Source of the DNA: Bacteroidales bacterium
GTDB lineage: Bacteria > Bacteroidota > Bacteroidia > Bacteroidales > JAGOPY01
Assembly: GCA_030638325.1 (NCBI GenBank)
Contig: DAOWEV010000117.1
Location: 1-21,225, forward strand
Direction of reading: 5' to 3'
Length of the DNA: 21,225 nucleotides
Shown here one piece after another: positions 15,651 to 21,225 of the stretch (within the stretch, counting starts at the first letter, position 1; every line of letters begins with the position of its first letter). Position numbers and translations under genes: made by a program. The notes beneath the pieces are model-generated. The model had not been told where the DNA came from and ran no database searches. It saw nothing but the letters and a program-made list of their open reading frames with translations.

Positions 15651-16229
15651 ATGGACAACAAATTCTTTACATTCATTAAACCGTATTTGTCTTTTATTGA
15701 CAATGGTCATCTTTACCGTAAACCATTCAGTTGGTTATACATTTTATTGGCAATCATAAATTTAATATTGCCGATTTTTATTTTTTATCAAGCTGTTGTC
15801 AATAAAATTTTTGATGCTCAGGCTAAATTTATAATTGTGTTTCTTCTAGTTTGGATAATAATTGCTTTTGCAAGTTGGGTTAGTTTCCAACTTTGGTGGG
15901 ACAGAAAGTCAAAAGTAATAAGCACTGCCGTAGAAAGTGATGAATTTGTTGCAACACCTGTCTTTTCTCACTTTATTCAAACCTTAGGAGAATGGCTTGG
16001 CACCTGGATTGGGATTGTAGGGTTTGGCACTGCTTTATTGACTACAATAATATTAGGAGGAGAAGGTAATTCCCTATCGGCGCAACTTGGACTTGATTTT
16101 ATGGGAACTGGTTTCCTTTCCATCGTTTTAATGCCGATTTTCGGTTTCCTAATTATTGTTGCGGCAAGATTTCTGGCAGAACAATTCAGAGCGCTGGCTT
16201 CAATTGCAAATAATACAAAAAAGAAATAA
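15651..16229 (+). CDS. Polytopic membrane protein of unknown function, 192 aa
   Basis: Inner-membrane protein with four probable helices at about 28-48, 57-82, 113-135 and 150-172, flanked by basic residues, and a Lys-rich C-terminus (NNTKKK). The cytoplasmic-looking N-terminus FTFIKPYLSFIDNGHLYRKPFSW and the ALASIAN tail are distinctive, but I cannot name the family with confidence. An AAAGGAT sequence nine bases before the ATG could act as a ribosome binding site, unusual here since most genes lack one. The gene stands alone, with 234 bases before and about 400 after, as in cassette-like orphan genes. AT-rich. Confidence 0.82.
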   Translation: MDNKFFTFIKPYLSFIDNGHLYRKPFSWLYILLAIINLILPIFIFYQAVVNKIFDAQAKFIIVFLLVWIIIAFASWVSFQLWWDRKSKVISTAVESDEFVATPVFSHFIQTLGEWLGTWIGIVGFGTALLTTIILGGEGNSLSAQLGLDFMGTGFLSIVLMPIFGFLIIVAARFLAEQFRALASIANNTKKK

Positions 16230-16470
16230 ACCAGCCCTTCACAGCGTGTAGCTTCAATTGTCGTAATAGTGCAGGACTTGTTCTTATATTCTTTGGTTGG
16301 TTGAAAATACAGGAAGGTCTTATTGAAAAGTTATAAATTGACAATAAGAAAAACGCTACTCAATACTGTAAATCGAACATTAAATCAAAGATTGAACCTG
16401 CCTTTCTCTTGGAAAACCGCCCTTCGATTCGCTGACAGATCCAGGCCTTCGCCGGGATGACATGATGATT

Positions 16471-16547
16471 GCACGATTGGGCGATTGCACGATGTAGCGA
16501 TATTCGAAATGGGCATCACTTCGTTCAATCTTATACGTCGCGCAATC
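16471..16547 (-). repeat. 77-bp element, right copy (inverted)
   Basis: Read on the minus strand it carries AACGAAGTGATGCCCA then TTTCGAATATCG, matching the left copy (13522-13598) with about a dozen differences over the same length. Copies face each other across 2872 bases holding three AT-rich genes. Octad arms GATTGCAC/GATTGGGC extend it at 16468-16483. Confidence 0.85.
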
Positions 16548-16563
16548 GTGCAATCGCCCAATA

Positions 16564-16596
16564 AAAAATGCCGCTAGCTGTTATAGCGGCATTTTT
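16564..16596. terminator. Strong bidirectional terminator hairpin
   Basis: AAAAATGCCGCT (16564-16575), 9-base loop, AGCGGCATTTTT (16585-16596): a perfect 12-bp stem with an A-run before and a T-run after, so it can work in both directions. It closes the AT-rich block and insulates the hybrid regulator gene whose ATG is 36 bases downstream. Confidence 0.85.
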
Positions 16597-16631
16597 CGTA
16601 TATTTACACTTTGATCGTCTTACACCGAACC

Positions 16632-19600
16632 ATGAATAAGTGTATTAAAATAGCTGTGTTGATAATTATCATGATTGTTCATTCCATTGGGATCATTTAT
16701 TCGCAAACAGAACAATACAAGTTCCGGCACCTGACGACAGAAGACGGTCTCCCTTCCAATTACACCTGGAGTATCATGAAAGATTCCCATGGTTTTATGT
16801 GGTTTACCACAAGAGCAGGTTTGTGCAGGTACGATGGATACGATGTAAAGGTCTTTCAGTATGACCCAAAGGATACTACCTCACTTTCCGATATTTTTGT
16901 AAAATCGACGATCGTAGAAGATACCAGTGGTTATATCTGGGTAGGCTCATTTAACGGACTAAATAAATTTGATCCGAATACGGAAAAGTTTATCAGGTAT
17001 AAAAATGATAGGGGGGATCCACATAGCATAAGCGGCAATAATTTGCGTCGCATTTATATGGACAGGATGGGAACCGTGTGGATCGGAACCACTGGAAGAG
17101 GATTGAATAGATATAATCCTGTATCTGATAATTTCACAAGATACAATCCAAGTACTGATCATGCCGTGTGGAGTAATACAATTAAAGGCATTTATGAGGA
17201 TCAGTCAGGGACTTTCTGGGTGGGGACCAAAAGTGGACTGTATCAATTCAACAGGAATACTGGTGATTTTACGTTGATAAAGCACCTTACAGGCGAAGGA
17301 GAAAGAATCAACAACCGGTTTACTACCATCACGGAGGATGCCCGGGGCAACATTTGGTATTGCGCTGACCGGATCTATCTCTACGACACAACAACAAAAA
17401 CAATAACCCGTTTCCGCGATTTTCCAGATAGTCTGATTGGAGAACAAAATCCAAAGTATATGGATATTCTCATGGATACGATCGATAAACAACAAACACT
17501 CTGGATTGCGAAAGACAGATTATACAAATATGACTTGCAAACCAGGGAATTAAGCGTGATCGGAAATGATCCGACCGACCCGGAATGCTATATAGGATTA
17601 GGCCCACGTGCCTTTTACAAGGATCCATCAGGCTTGATATGGATCGCTACAGTGAACGGGATCAGCATCATGGATCCGGAGGCTGAAATCATCCGTGCAC
17701 ATCCTGAATTTGCAGAAAAATATCAGACTGATGCCATCTCATTTTTAAAGGACAACAAAGGGCATCTTTGGGTTGGGATCAGGGGAAAAGGATTAATCCA
17801 TCTGGATGAGAACATGAAATTGATTCACCAATATACAAACTCGACAGAGGATGATGGGGACAATCCCTTTTACGGACCTGTCATGAAGATCCTGGAAGAC
17901 AGTTACCATAACATCTGGATCCAGTGTGGCAAGGATGGAATCTACCTGCTTGACAGGGAGAAAGATAAATTCAATCGTTGTAGCTTGCTCAGAGATGGAA
18001 AAGATATCATCCCTGACAACCTCTTTGATATCTATGAAGATTCCGAGGGAACCATCTGGGTTGGTGGTCCGGGACTCTTTTACAGACATAAAGATACGGA
18101 TGGCCCTGCACCATTTCATCTGGATACATCTCATCGTATACTCCAATACTATACCATCACCGACATAGAAGAAGATCATGAGGGCAACTTGTGGATTGGC
18201 TCAAATACCGGTGCCCTGATCTGTAAGCAGAAAGGCGATGATGGTAAAGACAGGTATATTCAATATACGCATAATCCCGATGATCCATACAGCCTTAGCA
18301 ATAAGTATGTATGGTCTGTTTATGTGGATGATACAGGTTCGGTATGGGTGGGGACAAATCACGGACTAAACCGGTTCCTGGAAGAACGAAATGGGTTTGA
18401 ACAATACCTGACGGATGTTAAATCCGGGGCTTCCTTCATTTATGATATCACCTCAGATGGATCAGGTTACTTATGGCTGACAACCGAACAAGGATTGATC
18501 CGGTTCAATCCTTCTTCCCTGGAACAGGAACCCCATGCAGAAAACAAGATCCGGGAGTTTTTACCTTTTAGTAAGATCTATGTATATCATTTTTATAAGG
18601 ATGGGGATGGCAGGCTTTATATTGTTAGCCCCAAGAATTCCGGGAAAGGCTATTTCAGTTTTTATCCTGATAGTTTAACTGATAATAAACTTTTACCGCA
18701 GGTTGTTATTACAGATTTCCTGATCCGTAATGAGGTAGCTGAATTGGACAGTAGTATTTCGGCCAAAAGAGAGATAAAGTTAGAATACAACGAAAATTTC
18801 TTTTCCTTTGAATTTGCGGCATTGGACTACTATAATCCCGATCAGAACCAATATGCCTATAAACTGGAGGGATTGGATGAAAACTGGATCTATTCGGGGA
18901 GCAGAAGATTTGCCAATTATACAGGAGTTCCTCCAGGCAGCTACATCTTCCGGGTAAAAGGATCCAACAGTTATGGATACTGGAATGAAGAAGGTACCTC
19001 GATCGGGATCACAATCTATCCACCTCCCTGGAAGACCTGGTGGGCCTATGCTTTATATTTATTATTTATTAGTTCCATATTGTATATTGTTATCCGGTTT
19101 TATTTAAGACGTCAACGATTGTTGCATGAATTGGAGTTAGAACATGTACAAACCGAAAAGCTGGAGGAGCTTGACAGGATGAAATCCCGTTTCTTTGCCA
19201 ATATTTCCCACGAATTCCGCACACCACTTACTTTAATTTTAGGTCCTATTGAAAAAATGAGATCTTACATCAAGGACAGAGAACCCACGGAAGACCTGGA
19301 TATGATGCAACGTAATGCACGCAGGCTGCAACGGCTCATCAACCAGCTTTTAAACCTGTCACGGATAGAATCCGGAAAACTGAAACTGCAAGCCCGTGAA
19401 GAAAACATCATTAGTTTGGTAAACGGATATGTTCAGTCATTTGAATCCCTGGCCAAACAAAAAAAAATCGATTTAATATTCAATTCCGATGAGGAAAATA
19501 TCCAACTGTTTGTTGATAAAGATAAGATTGAGAAAATCCTTTACAATCTTTTATCGAATGCGTTTAAGTTTACTGGTGAAGGAGGGAGGATTGAGATCAG

Positions 19601-20867
19601 TATTACCCCCCTAAATCCCCCCTTAAGGGGGGACTTGCTGCTCGCTGACCCCCTCTCAAAACGAAGCGCGCAGTCTCCCCCCTTCAGGGGGGACGGAAGG
19701 GGGGTGCAAATCAAAATCTCCGACACCGGCCGCGGCATCCCCCCCGAAAAACTGCAGCACATCTTCGACCGCTTCTACCAGGCAGATGATTCATACACCA
19801 GAGACGAGGAGGGAACCGGAATCGGACTGGCCCTTACCAAAGAGCTGGTAAAATTGCATCACGGCGAGATCAGTGTGAAGAGTCAAACCGGCAAGGGGTC
19901 CACATTTACAGTAACCCTGCCTGTTGGCAAAGAGCATTTGAAAGAGGAAGAGGTTGCAGACACAACAGGAATATCGAATATCGAACATCGAACACCGAAT
20001 ATCGAACTTAGTGAAGGTGTGGAATCAATAGAAAAAGAGATCGGCAGTAAATCAACAATCGACAATCGAAAATTGACAACCGACAATTCATTAGTCCTCA
20101 TCGTCGAAAACAACCCCGATCTACGTAGCTATATCCGTGATTACCTGGATAAATCGTACATGGTTATTGAAGCCGGGGACGGTGAAGAAGGATTACAGGA
20201 GGCGATTAAGAATATTCCTGATTTGATCCTGAGTGATGTGATGATGCCCAAAATGGACGGATTTGAACTTTGCCGTAAATTGAAAACAGATGAACGGACC
20301 AGTCACATTCCGGTTATCCTGCTGACTGCCCGTGCTTCCTCAGAAAGTAAAATAGAAGGTCTTGAAACTGGGGCTGATGACTATATCTCCAAACCTTTCG
20401 ATCCCACAGAGCTGCAGGTCAGGATTAAAAACCTGATCCGGCAAAGACAAAATCTCAGGGAAAAATTTATTACCGAATTCTGGAAAGAGAGTAAACTACC
20501 TGCATTACAAATTACTGCTTCCGGTTTGAACTTAATGGACAAAAAGTTTTTGCAGAAAGCATTAGATGTCGTAAACCTGCATTTATCCGACCCTGAATTT
20601 ACTGTAATACTATTTGGGCGGGAAATGGCCATGAGCCGTCAGCAAATGCACCGGAAATTCCGGGCGCTGGTCAATCAGTCTGCGACCGAATTCATCCGGA
20701 CCATTAGGTTAAAATTGGCAGCCCAATTGCTTTCACAAAAGAGTGGAACAGTCAGTGAAATTGCTTACGATGTGGGCTTCAACACCCTTTCCTATTTTAC
20801 AAAAAGTTTCCATCAACAATTCGGGATCACACCATCAGAATATGCGGACAAATATTCCAGTAAATAA
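16632..20867 (+). CDS. Hybrid two-component system protein (Reg_prop/Y_Y_Y sensor, kinase, receiver, AraC output)
   Basis: 1411-aa one-protein signalling system of the Bacteroidota HTCC type, usually controlling glycan-use loci. Start chosen at ATG 16632 for its signal sequence MNKCIKIAVLIIIMI. Order: about 14 Reg_prop blades in the periplasm (35-670; for example EDTSGYIWVGSFNGLNKFDP), Y_Y_Y domain (about 725-795), one membrane helix (804-824), HisKA with His860 (ISHEFRTP), HATPase with Asn976, Asp1031 (DTGRGIP) and GTGIGLAL, receiver with Asp1202 and Lys1254, and AraC HTH (about 1310-1405). Oddities: a repeat-encoded insert at 993-1026 inside the ATPase, repeat-encoded linkers at about 1113-1152, and Asn1160 where receivers usually have the metal-binding Asp (VENN, not VEDN). 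Targets are outside the window. Confidence 0.96.
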   Translation: MNKCIKIAVLIIIMIVHSIGIIYSQTEQYKFRHLTTEDGLPSNYTWSIMKDSHGFMWFTTRAGLCRYDGYDVKVFQYDPKDTTSLSDIFVKSTIVEDTSGYIWVGSFNGLNKFDPNTEKFIRYKNDRGDPHSISGNNLRRIYMDRMGTVWIGTTGRGLNRYNPVSDNFTRYNPSTDHAVWSNTIKGIYEDQSGTFWVGTKSGLYQFNRNTGDFTLIKHLTGEGERINNRFTTITEDARGNIWYCADRIYLYDTTTKTITRFRDFPDSLIGEQNPKYMDILMDTIDKQQTLWIAKDRLYKYDLQTRELSVIGNDPTDPECYIGLGPRAFYKDPSGLIWIATVNGISIMDPEAEIIRAHPEFAEKYQTDAISFLKDNKGHLWVGIRGKGLIHLDENMKLIHQYTNSTEDDGDNPFYGPVMKILEDSYHNIWIQCGKDGIYLLDREKDKFNRCSLLRDGKDIIPDNLFDIYEDSEGTIWVGGPGLFYRHKDTDGPAPFHLDTSHRILQYYTITDIEEDHEGNLWIGSNTGALICKQKGDDGKDRYIQYTHNPDDPYSLSNKYVWSVYVDDTGSVWVGTNHGLNRFLEERNGFEQYLTDVKSGASFIYDITSDGSGYLWLTTEQGLIRFNPSSLEQEPHAENKIREFLPFSKIYVYHFYKDGDGRLYIVSPKNSGKGYFSFYPDSLTDNKLLPQVVITDFLIRNEVAELDSSISAKREIKLEYNENFFSFEFAALDYYNPDQNQYAYKLEGLDENWIYSGSRRFANYTGVPPGSYIFRVKGSNSYGYWNEEGTSIGITIYPPPWKTWWAYALYLLFISSILYIVIRFYLRRQRLLHELELEHVQTEKLEELDRMKSRFFANISHEFRTPLTLILGPIEKMRSYIKDREPTEDLDMMQRNARRLQRLINQLLNLSRIESGKLKLQAREENIISLVNGYVQSFESLAKQKKIDLIFNSDEENIQLFVDKDKIEKILYNLLSNAFKFTGEGGRIEISITPLNPPLRGDLLLADPLSKRSAQSPPFRGDGRGVQIKISDTGRGIPPEKLQHIFDRFYQADDSYTRDEEGTGIGLALTKELVKLHHGEISVKSQTGKGSTFTVTLPVGKEHLKEEEVADTTGISNIEHRTPNIELSEGVESIEKEIGSKSTIDNRKLTTDNSLVLIVENNPDLRSYIRDYLDKSYMVIEAGDGEEGLQEAIKNIPDLILSDVMMPKMDGFELCRKLKTDERTSHIPVILLTARASSESKIEGLETGADDYISKPFDPTELQVRIKNLIRQRQNLREKFITEFWKESKLPALQITASGLNLMDKKFLQKALDVVNLHLSDPEFTVILFGREMAMSRQQMHRKFRALVNQSATEFIRTIRLKLAAQLLSQKSGTVSEIAYDVGFNTLSYFTKSFHQQFGITPSEYADKYSSK
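19605..19705 (+). repeat. 101-bp palindromic G/C-run element inside a coding region
   Basis: The ends are ACCCCCCT (19605-19612) and AGGGGGGT (19698-19705), a perfect 8-bp inverted pair. Two internal palindromes are CCCCCCTTAAGGGGGG (19617-19632) and CCCCCCTTCAGGGGGG (19677-19692). It encodes about 34 residues (PLNPPLRGD, SPPFRGDGRGV) without breaking the frame. Base composition is unlike the rest of the gene. Confidence 0.9.
19971..20089 (+). repeat. Two in-frame 7-bp tandem arrays in the kinase-receiver linker
   Basis: Positions 19971-20005: ATATCGA, ATATCGA, ACATCGA, ACACCGA, ATATCGA. Positions 20055-20089: ACAATCG, ACAATCG, AAAATTG, ACAACCG, ACAATTC. Translated as SNIEHRTPNIEL and STIDNRKLTTDN. 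The first array has the same unit as the non-coding arrays at 8019 and 9315. Confidence 0.9.
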
Positions 20868-20985
20868 TCCCATTCCCAAAAACCCTCCAATAATTAAATC
20901 CCAAAATTCAATAATCAAAATCCCAGAAATTCAAAAAGCCTTCCCGCTGTCACAATCTGGTAGCTTGCATCCGGATAGTATCAAT

Positions 20986-21028
20986 TTTGTCGAGTTTACC
21001 TGACAGATTTAAAACAATTTGTCGAGTT
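20986..21028. promoter_or_regulatory. 11-bp direct repeat TTTGTCGAGTT, 32-bp spacing
   Basis: TTTGTCGAGTT occurs at 20986-20996 and 21018-21028, start to start 32 bp, close to three helical turns. AraC-family and LytTR proteins bind direct repeats, so this could be an operator, perhaps for the regulator just upstream. It may instead be another intergenic repeat. Confidence 0.35.
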
Positions 21029-21163
21029 AAACAAACTAAATCCAATTATATAAATTATTAAGGGATTAAAAAATACCTTCTAAAACTCACAATTTCAAAT
21101 TTCCTCCTGTTTTCCGCATTGGGACACCCATAAAGAAAAGGTCAATCTATAATTTACAATTTT

Positions 21164-21225
21164 CGAGCACCAAAGGTGCGTAAATCAGTAGCCCCGAGAG
21201 TAGCTCGGGGTTAATGATATGCCAT
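21164..21225. repeat. Palindromic repeat running off the window
   Basis: GCACC/GGTGC (21167-21171/21175-21179, loop AAA) is followed by CCCCGAG/CTCGGGG (21192-21198/21204-21210, loop AGTAG) and TTAATGATATGCCAT. The double hairpin with a conserved-looking tail resembles REP-like intergenic repeats I recall from other Bacteroidota; the remainder is outside the window. Confidence 0.6.

Larger units (their letters stand above)
16230..16631. other. 402-base intergenic region before the hybrid regulator
   Basis: Holds an AT-rich tail after the 192-aa gene (16230-16380), a phrase at 16436-16463 containing GGCCTTCGCCGGGATGACA, the right copy of the 77-bp element (16471-16547) and a strong hairpin (16564-16596). 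No gene. The promoter of the regulator is unclear; only a poor TAnnTTTG-like sequence (ending TTTG at 16610-16613) is present. Confidence 0.6.
20868..21225. other. Intergenic region to the window end
   Basis: No gene is seen in these 358 bases. It holds AT-rich heptads (AATCCCA, AAATTCA, ATAATCA, AAATCCC at 20897-20924), the TTTGTCGAGTT direct repeat, further heptads at 21143-21163 (CAATCTA, TAATTTA, CAATTTT) and the beginning of a palindromic repeat at the right edge. Confidence 0.6.

Noticed and set aside
16611..16631. TTG start for the hybrid regulator
   Set aside because: It lies just after a terminator hairpin and adds seven residues before a normal signal sequence with an ATG.
19541..19762. 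Antisense small gene across the G/C-run element
   Set aside because: The open frame on the minus strand (PLKGGFRGV) comes from the palindromic repeat; there is no start context or conserved product.

Overview
The window looks like chromosomal DNA of a member of the Bacteroidota, probably an uncultured Bacteroidales/Marinilabiliales-like lineage. The reasons are a hybrid two-component system with a Reg_prop/Y_Y_Y sensor and a C-terminal AraC domain, a TonB-dependent receptor with a carboxypeptidase-like N-terminal domain, weak or absent Shine-Dalgarno sequences, several TAnnTTTG-type -7 promoter elements, and many short palindromic or tandem intergenic repeats. There is no rRNA, tRNA, CRISPR array, phage gene or transposase gene.

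Layout. 298-4556 (+): TonB-dependent receptor, LytS-type histidine kinase and LytTR response regulator, in one closely spaced co-directional cluster. 4695-5477 (+): short-chain dehydrogenase. 5754-9121 (-): lipoprotein peptidase of the M3/Dcp family, a small two-helix membrane protein, and the menaquinone methyltransferase UbiE/MenG. The peptidase, the small protein and menG each have their own candidate -7 box. 9122-9749: gene-free repeat region. 9750-11797 (-): aromatic amino-acid decarboxylase-like PLP enzyme and TrmO/TsaA. 12133-13503 (+): major facilitator transporter of the MFSD1 (dipeptide) type. 13504-16560: AT-rich block with three poorly characterised exported or membrane proteins (261 aa, DUF4878-like lipoprotein, 192 aa), enclosed by two inverted, diverged copies of a 77-bp repeat. 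16632-20867 (+): a 1411-aa hybrid two-component sensor/regulator. 20868-21225: repeats and possible operator sites running off the window.

How the genes relate. The TonB receptor and LytS/LytTR pair look like one regulated uptake unit. The Dcp-type peptidase releases dipeptides, and the MFSD1-like carrier could move them, although the two genes are about 4 kb apart and not in one operon. MenG belongs to menaquinone synthesis and TrmO to tRNA t6A modification; these are housekeeping. The targets of the large hybrid regulator are not in the window.

The most unusual structure lies in the repeats. Many of the gaps, and parts of two reading frames, are built from degenerate tandem arrays with a 7-bp period, sometimes 8 bp, and the unit sequence differs at each locus. 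A separate 101-bp G/C-run palindromic element sits in frame inside the ATPase domain of the hybrid kinase. I found no complete new defence or mobile system; the repeat ecology is the candidate for something undescribed.
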